DNA of 45,515 bases from Clostridia bacterium (GCA_017431365.1 JAFRLF010000004.1:1-45515); one strand, 5' to 3'. Numbered from the stretch's first letter, positions 8,742 to 17,734 are shown. The notes: generated from the letters alone by a model not told the origin. A program made the numbers and translations.

Positions 8742-8770
8742 TGCCGGCGGCGCGCACAGCGCCGTCGGCA
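8742..8770 (+). terminator. Intercistronic hairpin after the binding-protein gene
   Basis: A 12-base stem (8742-8753 with 8759-8770, one G-U pair) around the loop GCACA, followed by only a short U-rich stretch (ATTTCAT). It is likely a partial terminator or mRNA stabiliser that raises binding-protein output relative to the next gene. Confidence 0.55.
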
Positions 8771-8802
8771 TTTCATATTAAGGCATTAAAGGAGGCGCAA
8801 AC

Positions 8803-9954
8803 ATGGGCTTTGGGGCGCTGGATCAATACCTTGACAGCTTCTACGCTGAAAAAAACATACCCGGGCTGGCCTGCGTCATCTACAGGCACGGCCAGCTCGT
8901 TCACGTACACTGCGCCGGTTTCGCCGACGTGGAGAAGGGCGTGCCCTTTACCACGGATACGCTCGTGAACATCTATTCCGCGTCGAAAATCAGCACCTGC
9001 GCGGCGGGCATGCGCCTGGTCGAGCGCGGGCTGTTAAACCTCGACGCGCCCGTGTCCGACTATCTTCCGGAATTCGCGGCTCCAAGGGTCGCCCTGCCGG
9101 AGGGCGGCAGCGCGCCGGCAAAGAACGTCATGCGCGTCAGGCATCTGTTCTCCATGTCCGCGGGCCTGTCCTACGATATGGACCTTCCCGCGCTCAAAGA
9201 GGTCAGGTCGTCTGGCGCGCCGACCACCCGCGAGGTCGTCCGCGCGCTCGCCAAAGAGCCTCTGCTGTTCGAACCCGGGACGCATTACAAGTACAGCATG
9301 TGCCACGACGTCCTGGGCGCGGTGATCGAAGAGGTCGAAGGCGCGTCGCTCGGTGAGGCGCTAAGGCGCGAGGTGTTCGATCCCCTCGGCATGAGCGATA
9401 CGGCCTTTCACCTGTCAGACGCGGCGCGCCCCCGCCTCGCGCCGGAGTACCACGGCTTCGACGTCGCGAAGGGCCGGGCCAGAGAGGTCATCCTGAAGGA
9501 GGGCATGGACATGGGCATGGGCCCGCGCTATGAGAGCGGCGGAGGTGGCCTGATCTCCTGCGCGCGCGACTACGGCGTCCTGGCGGCCGCGCTGGCCAAC
9601 GGCGGCGTCGCCCCCAACGGCGCGCGCCTGTTAAAGCCCGAGACCATCGACCTCATGCGAACGAACCAGCTCCCCGAGGCCGCCATGCCGGATTTTGAGG
9701 CGATGGGTGGCTGGAGCAAGGTCGGTTACGGCTACGGCCTCGGCGTACGCACGCTCGTCGACCGCGAGCGCAACCACTCATTGAGCGAAAACGGCGAATT
9801 CGGCTGGGACGGCGCGCTGGGGTGCTATCTGCTGGCCGATCCGGCCCGGGGCGTGGGCCTTTTCTACGCCCAGCACGAGGCCGGCTCCCAGTGGTGGACC
9901 TGGCACGGCACGATCCGCAACCTGGCCTATGCCGGCATACTGGGCGGCGAATGA
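8803..9954 (+). CDS. Serine hydrolase, class C beta-lactamase / EstB-like
   Basis: 383 residues of the beta-lactamase-related (COG1680) family. The nucleophile motif SxxK is SASK at residues 59-62, and the Tyr motif is Tyr164-Ser165 (YSMCHDVLG), as in EstB-type esterases. The usual KTG/HTG triad appears to be replaced by GWDGALG near the C-terminus. There is no signal peptide, so it is cytoplasmic. As the last gene of the transporter operon it more plausibly removes an acyl group from an imported glycoside than resists antibiotics. Start ATG with GGAGGCG upstream. Confidence 0.85.
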   Translation: MGFGALDQYLDSFYAEKNIPGLACVIYRHGQLVHVHCAGFADVEKGVPFTTDTLVNIYSASKISTCAAGMRLVERGLLNLDAPVSDYLPEFAAPRVALPEGGSAPAKNVMRVRHLFSMSAGLSYDMDLPALKEVRSSGAPTTREVVRALAKEPLLFEPGTHYKYSMCHDVLGAVIEEVEGASLGEALRREVFDPLGMSDTAFHLSDAARPRLAPEYHGFDVAKGRAREVILKEGMDMGMGPRYESGGGGLISCARDYGVLAAALANGGVAPNGARLLKPETIDLMRTNQLPEAAMPDFEAMGGWSKVGYGYGLGVRTLVDRERNHSLSENGEFGWDGALGCYLLADPARGVGLFYAQHEAGSQWWTWHGTIRNLAYAGILGGE

Positions 9955-10021
9955 CAAAAGCCCGCCAGGAAGGCTGCGACAGTCATCGCCTGACGGATCA
10001 TATTGCAGGACAAATTCATCG

Positions 10022-10050
10022 TTGAATTTCGGGTCGAATTCTGGTATAAT
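10022..10050 (+). promoter_or_regulatory. Promoter of the toxin-antitoxin operon
   Basis: TTGAAT (10022-10027), 17-base spacer, perfect TATAAT (10045-10050) with an extended -10 TG at 10042-10043. It is one of the strongest promoters in the window. Transcription should start near 10057, only about 18 bases before the antitoxin ATG. Confidence 0.75.
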
Positions 10051-10074
10051 TCCACAATGAAGGGAGTTGATTCT

Positions 10075-10320
10075 ATGCCAAGCATCATACCCGTATCCGA
10101 TCTGAAAAACTACAGTGACGTATTGAGCCACTGCGACGACGGCATGCCGGTCTACCTCACAAAAAACGGCCGCGGCAAGTATGTCGTGCAGAGCATGGCG
10201 GATTACGAAAAACAGCTGGCGACGATCCGACTGCTGTCTGAGCTATCCAGGGGCGTGAAATCCCTGCGCAGGGAAGGCGGTCTGACGATCGACGAGGCTT
10301 TCAAAGGACTGGGCGTATGA
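10075..10320 (+). CDS. Antitoxin, Phd/YefM family
   Basis: 81 residues. The N-terminus MPSIIPVSDLKNYSDVLSHC is typical of the Phd/YefM DNA-binding fold, and VYLTKNGRGKYVVQSMADYE is its second conserved block. The C-terminal ~25 residues should bind and neutralise the toxin. AGGGAG precedes the ATG at 10075; a longer frame back to 10003 would start upstream of the promoter. The stop overlaps the toxin start (ATGA), so the proteins are translationally coupled. Antitoxin and complex usually repress this promoter. Confidence 0.88.
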   Translation: MPSIIPVSDLKNYSDVLSHCDDGMPVYLTKNGRGKYVVQSMADYEKQLATIRLLSELSRGVKSLRREGGLTIDEAFKGLGV

Positions 10321-10631
10321 GCACGGCAAACGTCATCGTCTCCCCGGCGGCGCGAAATGATTTGATTGGGATCCGAGATTACATCAGCGATGAACTGGCT
10401 AACCCAGACGCTGCCCTGCGCATCCTGAAACAGCTCCGAAACGGCATCGAAAGCCTCCAAAACATGCCTGAGAGGGGCATGCCGCTAGACGCCATTCTTT
10501 CCGTTCACACGGATTATCGCTTCCTGGTATGCGGGAATTACCGGATATTCTACCTTTACGAAGGAAACAGCGTTGAGATCGTCAGAGTGCTGCACAATCT
10601 GCAGGATTATATGAGAGCGTTATTCCCATAA
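10317..10631 (+). CDS. Toxin, RelE/ParE family
   Basis: 104 residues with the family pattern SPAARNDLIGIRDYISDEL in helix 1, MPERGMPLDA, then YRFLVCGNYRIFYLYEG and a closing VRVLHNLQDY. RelE-type members cut ribosome-bound mRNA and ParE-type members block gyrase. The sequence alone does not decide, although the YRIFYL...V.RVLH pattern is shared by both. Its gene overlaps the antitoxin by four bases. It is complete and probably functional. Confidence 0.88.
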   Translation: MSTANVIVSPAARNDLIGIRDYISDELANPDAALRILKQLRNGIESLQNMPERGMPLDAILSVHTDYRFLVCGNYRIFYLYEGNSVEIVRVLHNLQDYMRALFP

Positions 10632-10656
10632 ATCATGTTGTTCCACCAAAATACTC

Positions 10657-10704
10657 AGCCCGAACAGGGATCGTCAGAGCGACAACCTGTTCGGGCTGTT
10701 ATTC
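10657..10704. terminator. Bidirectional terminator between toxin and MATE genes
   Basis: AGCCCGAACAGG (10657-10668) pairs perfectly with CCTGTTCGGGCT (10686-10697) over a 17-base loop. Short T-rich stretches follow on both strands. It lies between convergent genes and probably serves both. Confidence 0.7.
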
Positions 10705-10744
10705 GTTTATTGTTCCGGAATCAGCGCACTTATTCTGGCGCCTA

Positions 10745-12109
10745 TCAGTCCCGGGTCAGCTTGCGGATCCAGCGGTAGCTGTTCACTTCGAACACCGCCA
10801 CGATGCACTTGACCAGCTGGTCGCTCTTCAGGAAGAAGAACACCCACACGGCCGGCAGATGCCAGACGTATTCCGCCAGCAGCGACAGGGTGATGACCAT
10901 CCCCCACTGGAAGACCAGGTCGTTGTAGAAGACGAATTTCGTGTTCCCGCCGCCGCGGACGATGCCCGTCAGGCACGGGGCCTGATACGCCGAGCCGACG
11001 GCCGTGATCGACAGCACCGTCAGAAACGACCGCGCCAGCGCCTTGGCCTCGGGCGAGACGGCGTAAAACCCGATGATGGGCTCCTTGAACAGGTACAGCG
11101 CCGCGCCCGTCAGAAGCCCGTTCGCGAGGAAGATGACCTGCAGCGTCCGCACGTATTCGCGGATCCGGGAATGATCCCCGCTGCCCACCACCTTGCCGAT
11201 GATGACGCCCGCCGCACTCCCTGAGCCGTAAAACACCACCGAGAGGATCGAGAACAGCGTCACGGCGATCGAATTAGCCGCCATCGCCGCGCCGCCCATG
11301 TGCCCGAGGATCGAGGTCTGTATGAACTGCGCGATCCCCCAGGACAGGCCCGAGAGGATCACCGGCGTGGCCGCCTTGACGTAGTCCCGCGTGAGGTGCG
11401 GCTGCGTCGCAAGCAGCTGATGCGGCCTGATCCTGAGCTTTTTGTCGATCCTCAGCACGTAGTAAAGCGCCACGCAGAGCTCCAGCGCCCGGGCGATCAG
11501 CGTCGCGATGGCCGCGCCCTGCACGCCCAGCCGGGGCAGGCCGAAGTGGCCGAAGATCAGCCCATAGTTCAGGGTGATGTTCACGACAAACGCCATCACC
11601 GACACCGCCATGCCGATGCGCACGTTCTCCACGCTGCGCATGGTGCTGAGCAGCACCGTCGTCACGCAGTAGATCACGTACGAGAAGCACACAATGCGCA
11701 GATACCTGACGCCCTCCTCGAGGACGGGCTCGTCCTTGCACAGGAGCCACAGGATCTCCCGGGAAAAGAAGAACCCGCTCAGCGTGAACAGAAGCCCCGT
11801 CGCCAGCGCCACGCGCATGCCAATCCCCGCGATCGCGGGAATGGGCGAAATATCTCTCTTCCCCCAGTACTGGGAGGCCAGCACGACGACGCCTTCGCCG
11901 ATGCCGGAGACGATCATCTGCAAAAGGAACTGCACCTGATTGGCGCCGGCCGTGCCGGCAAGGGCCGCTTCGCTGTAATTGCCCAGCATGATATTGTCCG
12001 CCAGGTTCACGCCGTAGACGATAAGGTTCTGCAGCGCCAGGAACAGGATCATACGGAAAAACTGGGCGTAAAAGCTCCTGTCACGGGTCAAAAAATGTGA
12101 TTTCAGCAT
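10745..12109 (-). CDS. MATE family efflux transporter
   Basis: 454 residues with about twelve membrane helices in two homologous halves. The N-terminus has the MATE pattern (VNLADNIMLGNYSEAALAGTAGANQ; QYWGKRD). Such proteins export drugs or metabolites using Na+ or H+ gradients. Its start overlaps the end of the NYN-LOTUS gene by seven bases and lacks a strong ribosome binding site of its own, so it is probably translated by coupling. The functional link between the two is unexplained. Confidence 0.92.
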   Translation of the reverse strand: MLKSHFLTRDRSFYAQFFRMILFLALQNLIVYGVNLADNIMLGNYSEAALAGTAGANQVQFLLQMIVSGIGEGVVVLASQYWGKRDISPIPAIAGIGMRVALATGLLFTLSGFFFSREILWLLCKDEPVLEEGVRYLRIVCFSYVIYCVTTVLLSTMRSVENVRIGMAVSVMAFVVNITLNYGLIFGHFGLPRLGVQGAAIATLIARALELCVALYYVLRIDKKLRIRPHQLLATQPHLTRDYVKAATPVILSGLSWGIAQFIQTSILGHMGGAAMAANSIAVTLFSILSVVFYGSGSAAGVIIGKVVGSGDHSRIREYVRTLQVIFLANGLLTGAALYLFKEPIIGFYAVSPEAKALARSFLTVLSITAVGSAYQAPCLTGIVRGGGNTKFVFYNDLVFQWGMVITLSLLAEYVWHLPAVWVFFFLKSDQLVKCIVAVFEVNSYRWIRKLTRD

Positions 12110-13101
12110 ATCTTCAGAAGCATGGTGTGCTGCTCGTCCATCTCCACCACCAGAAGGCCTTCCTTCTCCAGCGCCTTCATCACGTCGCTGAAGCGCTTGA
12201 AGCCGATCTGCCTTTCGTCGAAGTTCGGATAGTCAGCCTGGATGGCCGCCTTGAGGATCGAGGGGTTCACCCGCTCGAAGCCGTCCTCCTTGAAGCGGTT
12301 CAGCGCGTCCCGGAAGGCGGGCAGCCAGTTGTTGCGGGTCAGCTGCGGCGCGGCCGCCTCCGCCGCGGAATTGACGCCGATCATCAGCGAGGAATCCTCC
12401 GTCCACGCGGTGAGGTCGGGGTCGTCCTTCACCACCATCTGGACGAATTTGCCGAAGGTCGCGCAGCCGTAATTGCGCTCGTTGAAATCCGGATGCAGGC
12501 GCATGAGCGTGTCCTTGAGGCTGGAAGCATACATCTGATCCTCGTCCTGATCCTGAAGGATCGTCAGAACGAGCTTGCGGATGTCGTCCAGGGTCGGCTC
12601 GGCGCTGTGGTCGGCGTCGTCGGCGTCCTTTTTCTTTGAACGCTTGGTCTGCTTGCTCACCGAGGACACGGACTCCAGGAAGATGAATTCGTTGCACGCC
12701 TTGATGAAGATCCCGCTGGCCACCTCGCTGCGGGAAATGCCCAGCACGTGCTTGCCCATGGCCTTGAGTTTGCCCACGAGGGGCATGTAGTCGCTGTCAC
12801 CGGAGACGATGCAGAAGCTGTCGATCAGCGGGTTGGTGTAGGCCACCTCCATCGCGTCGATGACCAGCTGGATGTCCAAATTGTTCTTCTGATTCTTGCC
12901 GTACCTGAGAGACGGCACCACGGAGAAGGTATTGGACAGGAGGCATTCCTTCAGGTTTGAGTACCTGTCCGTATAGCCGTAAACCTTTCCAAGGAGGATG
13001 TCGCCGCGGATTTTGACCTTTTCAATGATGTTGCTGATAATGGATTCCTTTGCGCCGGCATTCTCCAGATCCACGAACACAGCGAAGTTTGTCGTTCCCA
13101 T
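12103..13101 (-). CDS. NYN (LabA-like PIN) domain protein with two OST-HTH/LOTUS domains
   Basis: 332 residues. Residues 1-145 are an NYN/PIN-like nuclease domain with acidic residues Asp11 (FVDLEN), Asp76 and Asp82 (LDIQLVIDAM), and Asp102/Asp104 (SGDSDY). A charged linker (150-168) leads to two winged-helix LOTUS (OST-HTH) domains at about 168-243 and 255-332. LOTUS domains bind RNA or partner proteins and NYN domains cleave RNA, so a bacterial ribonuclease or RNA regulator is likely; the target is unknown. A TATAAT lies at 13119-13124 (minus strand) without a clear -35. It overlaps the MATE gene start. Confidence 0.88.
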   Translation of the reverse strand: MGTTNFAVFVDLENAGAKESIISNIIEKVKIRGDILLGKVYGYTDRYSNLKECLLSNTFSVVPSLRYGKNQKNNLDIQLVIDAMEVAYTNPLIDSFCIVSGDSDYMPLVGKLKAMGKHVLGISRSEVASGIFIKACNEFIFLESVSSVSKQTKRSKKKDADDADHSAEPTLDDIRKLVLTILQDQDEDQMYASSLKDTLMRLHPDFNERNYGCATFGKFVQMVVKDDPDLTAWTEDSSLMIGVNSAAEAAAPQLTRNNWLPAFRDALNRFKEDGFERVNPSILKAAIQADYPNFDERQIGFKRFSDVMKALEKEGLLVVEMDEQHTMLLKIC

Positions 13102-13193
13102 TCTATATTTTCACTCCCATTATAAACCTTTATGAAATAATACCACATTTGCGCCCATGCTGCACGCAAAACCGTGTAATGAAATGATTAGTG

Positions 13194-13245
13194 AAAAACC
13201 AACTCATTGAAAACTTCGCTTGCAACTAAGCGTACTTTTCAATGA
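13194..13245 (-). terminator. Terminator of the topB transcript
   Basis: TCATTGAAAA (13204-13213) pairs with TTTTCAATGA (13236-13245), and CGCTT/AAGCG pair inside the loop. On the minus strand a U-run (13198-13194) follows. It sits 12 bases past the topB stop. Confidence 0.7.
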
Positions 13246-13256
13246 CGTTCGGCGCG

Positions 13257-15380
13257 TCAGCCCTTCTTCTGAAAGGACGGCTTCTCCCCCGGCTGCCAGG
13301 TGATGACGCCCGTGCTGCCCTGCACCTCGCCCTTTTCGATCATCAGTTTGACGATCTTTTCGGTGAGGGCGGGCCCGCCCTGCCTTTCCAGGGCATTTTT
13401 CCACAGGGTCAGGCCGCAGCCCTCCTTCCACCGGCTGCAGGAAAAGGCCTTGCTGTTTTCGGTCACATGGCCCTTCTGACAGAGCGGACATGCGATGTCC
13501 AAGTCCCTGACGGCGGGCGTCTTTTTCCGTCCGCCGCGGGTCTTTTTTGCCTCGCGGTCGAACGCGACGTCCGTCTCGTCGGTCTTGCAGCGATCGACGA
13601 GAAAGTCGGTGAACCGGCCAATCCCCTCCATAAAGCGCTGTCCCTGAGCGGCGATGGCGCTTTTATCCTTTTCCCGCGCGATGAGCGCCAGCGCCTTCTC
13701 CCACTGCCCCGTCATGATGGGCGAGGTCAGCTCCTCGGGCGCGACGGCGATCAGCCTCTCCCCCTTCTCCGTGGCGCGGATGGCCTTGCCCCGGCGCGCG
13801 GCGTACCCCACCTTGATGAGGCGTTCGATGATCGCCGCCCGCGTCGCGGGGGTGCCGAGGCCGCTGTCCCTCATGCTCTCGCGGAGGGCCTCGTCGTCGA
13901 GCGTGCGGCCTGCGTCCTCCATGGCCTTCAAAAGGCTCGCGTCGGTGTGCGGGGCGGGGGGCTTGGTCTTGCCGGGCTTCAGCGCGGCCTTTTTGACCGT
14001 GCGCTCCGTTCCCACGGGCAGATCCGGCAGGCAGACGTCCTTCTCCTCGCCCTTTTTTGCGTCGCTCTCGCCCCGATAGACGGCCTTCCAGCCCTCCTTA
14101 AGGGGAACGCTCCCCGTCGAGCGGAAGTCGTGCGCCCCGACCCGCGTGGTCACGCGCGCGGACTCGTACTCGTAGTCCGGGTAGTGCGCCGCAATCAGCC
14201 GCTTCGCGATCAGGTCGAACACCTTCCGCTCCACGTCCGTGAGCCGGTTCAGCGCGTCGTAATGACCCGTCGGCGCGAGGGCGTGGTGGTCTGAGACCTT
14301 CCTGTCGTTGTACACGCGCCCGGTGACGGGGAGCTTTTCAAGCCGCTTTAACGGCTCGCACAGGGGCTTCCACGGCTCGGGCAGGGTCTCTATGACCTTT
14401 TTGATCCGGGGGATCATGTCGTGCGTGAGATACCGGCTGTCCGTCCTCGGATAGGTGATGAGCTTGTGCTTTTCGTAGAGGGCCTGGGCGATGTCCAGCG
14501 TCTTCGCGGCGGACAGGCCGAACTTCGCGTTCGCGTCCCGCTGCAGGGACGTCAGGTCATAGAGGAGCGGCGGCGGCGTGCGCATCTTCTCGCGGACGGA
14601 CTCGGTGACGCGGCCGGTCTTTCCCTTGACCTCCTCGGCGATCGCGCGGGCCTTCGCCTCGTCGAAGCAGCGCAGCTCCCGGCTCTCGGGATCCATCCAC
14701 AGGCCCGTGTAATCCCCGAAGTCGGCGCAGATCTCCCAGTAGTCCCGGGGCGTAAAGGCTCGGATCTCCTGATCGCGCCTGACCAGCAGCGAGAGCGTCG
14801 GCGTCTGCACCCGCCCCACGGACAGGAGCGCGTCGTACCGAAGGCTGTAGGCGCGGGAGGCGTTCATCCCCACGAGCCAGTCCGCCTCGCTGCGGCATCG
14901 GGCGCTCTCATACAGGCCGTCGTAGGCGCTGTCCGGCTTGATGGCGGCGAATCCCTCGCGGATGGCGCTGTCGGTCATCGAGGAGATCCACAGCCGATCC
15001 ACGGGCTTTTTGCACTTGCACTGGTCGTAGATATAGCGGAAGATGAGCTCGCCCTCGCGCCCGGAGTCCGTCGCGCAGACGATCCGGTCGATCTCCGCGC
15101 CGTTCATCAGCTTTTTCAGCACGCTGAACTGCGCTTTCGTCTTCGGGATGACCTTGGTCTTCAGGGCCGCGGGCTTCATCGGCAGGGCGTCCATGGACCA
15201 CTTCTTCCACTCGGGGTTCAGCTCCTCCGGCTCGCACAGGGTCACCAGATGCCCGATGGCCCAGCTGACCACGTATTCTTCGCCGTCGAGATATCCCTCG
15301 CCCTTGCCCTTCACCCCCAGCACCCGAGCGATGTCCCGCCCCACGGAGGGCTTTTCCGCCACCACAAGCGTCTTACCCAT
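13257..15380 (-). CDS. topB: DNA topoisomerase III
   Basis: 707 residues, the normal length for Firmicutes TopB. The Toprim domain opens with LVVAEKPSVGRDIA (Glu at residue 9) and carries ATDSGREGELIFR, the acidic metal-binding motif. The nucleophilic Tyr lies in LITYPRTDSRYL. The C-terminal part has a zinc-finger-like segment (CPLCQKG, then CSRWKEGCG). It is a type IA enzyme that relaxes negative supercoils and decatenates replication products. It begins 22 bases after the MFS gene, with GAGGTGG upstream, so the two share a transcript. Chromosomal and mobile-element copies both exist; nothing here indicates a conjugative element. Confidence 0.95.
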   Translation of the reverse strand: MGKTLVVAEKPSVGRDIARVLGVKGKGEGYLDGEEYVVSWAIGHLVTLCEPEELNPEWKKWSMDALPMKPAALKTKVIPKTKAQFSVLKKLMNGAEIDRIVCATDSGREGELIFRYIYDQCKCKKPVDRLWISSMTDSAIREGFAAIKPDSAYDGLYESARCRSEADWLVGMNASRAYSLRYDALLSVGRVQTPTLSLLVRRDQEIRAFTPRDYWEICADFGDYTGLWMDPESRELRCFDEAKARAIAEEVKGKTGRVTESVREKMRTPPPLLYDLTSLQRDANAKFGLSAAKTLDIAQALYEKHKLITYPRTDSRYLTHDMIPRIKKVIETLPEPWKPLCEPLKRLEKLPVTGRVYNDRKVSDHHALAPTGHYDALNRLTDVERKVFDLIAKRLIAAHYPDYEYESARVTTRVGAHDFRSTGSVPLKEGWKAVYRGESDAKKGEEKDVCLPDLPVGTERTVKKAALKPGKTKPPAPHTDASLLKAMEDAGRTLDDEALRESMRDSGLGTPATRAAIIERLIKVGYAARRGKAIRATEKGERLIAVAPEELTSPIMTGQWEKALALIAREKDKSAIAAQGQRFMEGIGRFTDFLVDRCKTDETDVAFDREAKKTRGGRKKTPAVRDLDIACPLCQKGHVTENSKAFSCSRWKEGCGLTLWKNALERQGGPALTEKIVKLMIEKGEVQGSTGVITWQPGEKPSFQKKG

Positions 15381-15402
15381 GATCCACCTCTGACATACTT
15401 TT

Positions 15403-16728
15403 TTACGAATGGCCCGGCGTTTCGATCTGATACCTCTTCAGCAGGAAGACGGTGACGGCCGGCACGACGATCTGCGCGAGCGCCCAGAAGAGCACCAGCA
15501 CCTGCACGTTGCAAAAGTGCATCCCCAGCACCGCGAGATCGAGATCCGGATTCCGCTGAATGAACGCCGTGCCCAGCGAGACGCCCAGAAACGAGCCCAG
15601 ACTGGCGACGATTGTGCTGAAGGATATGAAGTTGCTCTGATTTTCCCGGGGCGCGTTCAGAAAGGGCAGGTTCAGGGCCGCCACGTTGGCCGTCGCGCCG
15701 AGCCAGTGCTGAACGAGCCGTACGATCGGCATCAGCACCCATACGTTCGAGGCGTTGACGCAGGCGTACGCGATCGTCGTCGGAAACTGCAAAAACGTAT
15801 ACAGGGCGAAGGCCCTGCACCATCCGAGGCGCTGGATACTGCGCTGAGACGACCGGGCGAATATGCTCATGAACACCGGGTACATGAAGTTTATGGCCTG
15901 CACGAAGGTAAAGGAAACGCCCACGTCGTTGAGCAGGTACGCGTTCAGCGCGCCGGCTGAAACATTCTGCCCGACGTTGTACAGCAGCACGATCAGCATG
16001 GTCAGGCGGAACTTCCGATGGCGCAGCGGCCTCGTGAAGATGTCGGTCAGCCTGGGTCGATCCGTCTGCGGATAGGGAAATTCCTTTGGCAGCGCCAGCA
16101 GAACCGCCTCCGTCAGGCCCAGGACGAGGGCGGCGTACCTCAGCGCCACGACCACCGTGTACTCGTAGGGCGACCCCGTCAGCCTGTCCGCGACCAGCGC
16201 GCCGACGAGCCCCAGGCCCAGGCCGCAATAACTGCCGATGCGCGTCGAGCTGGCAAAATACCCGGTTCGGAAACCGCCGGGGATAAAGTTCAGATGCCAG
16301 ACTGTATACCCGCTCGTACACAGGGTGTTGATGACGTTCGCGGCGAACATCAGGACGACAAAGGCCCAAACGCGCGCGTTTGGGTCGCTGATTGCGTACG
16401 GAACCAGCGTCACGCACAGCAGGCTGAGCGTGTAATAGGCCGCGCGCGCCCCCAGCAGCAGGAACCGCCGCCGGGGGTATCTCTCCAGGATATACGGCGA
16501 AAACACCGCCACCATGTTCGACAGGAACGGTATCGCCGTCACGATGCCGATGTTGACGAGATTGATCCCGTTGTGCAGGAGGAAACTGGTGTAAAACAGG
16601 CTGCCCGTCAGCCACGAGATCACGTTCTGCGCCACCACGCTGAACAGCATGGCGCAGCGCCCCGCGCCCATCTCGTCGTCGAGGTGATACAGGGCGCCTA
16701 AGGTTGTGTTTTTCCGGAACAAGCGCAT
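15403..16728 (-). CDS. MFS transporter
   Basis: 441 residues with about twelve membrane helices, including NIGIVTAIPFLSNMVAVFSPYIL and a second half starting near residue 220. It resembles the poorly characterised MFS group common in Clostridia, and no substrate can be assigned. It is the first gene of a two-gene transcript with topB, driven by a strong upstream promoter. Confidence 0.85.
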   Translation of the reverse strand: MRLFRKNTTLGALYHLDDEMGAGRCAMLFSVVAQNVISWLTGSLFYTSFLLHNGINLVNIGIVTAIPFLSNMVAVFSPYILERYPRRRFLLLGARAAYYTLSLLCVTLVPYAISDPNARVWAFVVLMFAANVINTLCTSGYTVWHLNFIPGGFRTGYFASSTRIGSYCGLGLGLVGALVADRLTGSPYEYTVVVALRYAALVLGLTEAVLLALPKEFPYPQTDRPRLTDIFTRPLRHRKFRLTMLIVLLYNVGQNVSAGALNAYLLNDVGVSFTFVQAINFMYPVFMSIFARSSQRSIQRLGWCRAFALYTFLQFPTTIAYACVNASNVWVLMPIVRLVQHWLGATANVAALNLPFLNAPRENQSNFISFSTIVASLGSFLGVSLGTAFIQRNPDLDLAVLGMHFCNVQVLVLFWALAQIVVPAVTVFLLKRYQIETPGHS

Positions 16729-16778
16729 ATCGGACCGACCCTCTCAGAATCGGGTTTATATCAACAGGTTCGATTGCG

Positions 16779-16808
16779 ATTTTAACACCCGCCGCCTGTC
16801 CGTGTCAA
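16779..16808 (-). promoter_or_regulatory. Promoter of the MFS-topB operon
   Basis: Minus strand TTGACA (16803-16808), 18-base spacer, TAAAAT (16779-16784) with an extended -10 TG. The predicted start is about 45 bases before the MFS ATG. Confidence 0.65.
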
Positions 16809-16843
16809 TGACGAAGGGCATGTATTTCAGCCCGCCCGTCGCC

Positions 16844-17734
16844 TTAGGCGTTCAAGCAGTGGATGACGGACGGGTCGATGTGCGCAAGGTCGGGCGAGCC
16901 CGTGCGCACCATCATGGCCTTCAGCTCGCCGGTCATCGCGCGCAGGGTCTCGGCCATGCCCGCGGGGCCCTCCTGCTCGAGCGGCTGCATCAGCGGACGG
17001 CCCACGGACACGGCCGTCGCGCCGAGCGCCAGCGCCTTGAACGCGTCGAAGCCGTCCTGTATGCCGCCGTCCGCGACCAGGACGAACTCGTCCCCCACGG
17101 CCCTGCGGATGTCGGGCAGCAGCTTGACCGGCGGCACGGCCCAGCGCATCAGCGCGTTGTGATGGCTGAGGATGACGCCCGCGCAGCCGATGTCCTGACA
17201 GGTCAGGGCGTCGCGCACGCTCAGCGCGCCCTTGACGATAAAGGGCAGCTTCGTACTCGCCACATATCCGCGCAGCTCTTCCAGGGTCGGCAGCTTCATC
17301 TGATAGCCGGCCACGAAGGAATCCGCGTCGTCCCGCACATTGACGGCGTGCTCCACGTCCATGCCCACGGCGATGGCGCCGTTTTCCTCGGCGCAGGCGA
17401 TGCGCGCAAGGATCTCATCCGGGTCTGCGTAGGGCTTGACGATTTTGATGACCTTCGCGCCCGTCGCGAGGACCGCTTTCAGCTCGTCGCAGCCGCCCAT
17501 GCCGACGAAGCAGGCCGCGCCGGCCTCCGCCGCGCCTCGGGCGAAGGCGTCCATGCCCGGCTTCAGATGACTGAGCGCGCCGGTCGTGATGGGGGTATCG
17601 AATTCGTGACCGAACAGGTTCAGGCGTGCGTCGGGGTGACGGGCGCCGATGATGCGGCCCTCGACCACCAGGCTGTCCAGATACCGCCGGTTCAGCGCGA
17701 TGGAGTCGCCGGAAAGGGGATGTTCGTTCGCCAT
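16844..17734 (-). CDS. FMN-dependent alpha-hydroxy-acid oxidising protein
   Basis: 296 residues, a TIM-barrel flavoprotein related to glycolate/lactate oxidases. VADGGIQDGFDAFKALALGA followed by TAVSVGRP is the FMN-phosphate site near the C-terminus. The catalytic-His region reads LSHHNALMRWAVPP instead of the classical SNHGGR, so activity may differ from true oxidases. It is shorter than glycolate oxidase (~360), like the group annotated in anaerobes as alpha-hydroxy-acid oxidising proteins. GGAGG lies upstream. It follows the Nudix gene by 80 bases on the same strand and is probably co-transcribed with it. Confidence 0.8.
   Translation of the reverse strand: MANEHPLSGDSIALNRRYLDSLVVEGRIIGARHPDARLNLFGHEFDTPITTGALSHLKPGMDAFARGAAEAGAACFVGMGGCDELKAVLATGAKVIKIVKPYADPDEILARIACAEENGAIAVGMDVEHAVNVRDDADSFVAGYQMKLPTLEELRGYVASTKLPFIVKGALSVRDALTCQDIGCAGVILSHHNALMRWAVPPVKLLPDIRRAVGDEFVLVADGGIQDGFDAFKALALGATAVSVGRPLMQPLEQEGPAGMAETLRAMTGELKAMMVRTGSPDLAHIDPSVIHCLNA

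Noticed and set aside
7226-15455. Long open frames antisense to the binding protein, topoisomerase III and other GC-rich genes
   Set aside because: Translations are Arg/Ala/His-rich without motifs, and the opposite strands encode clear, complete families.
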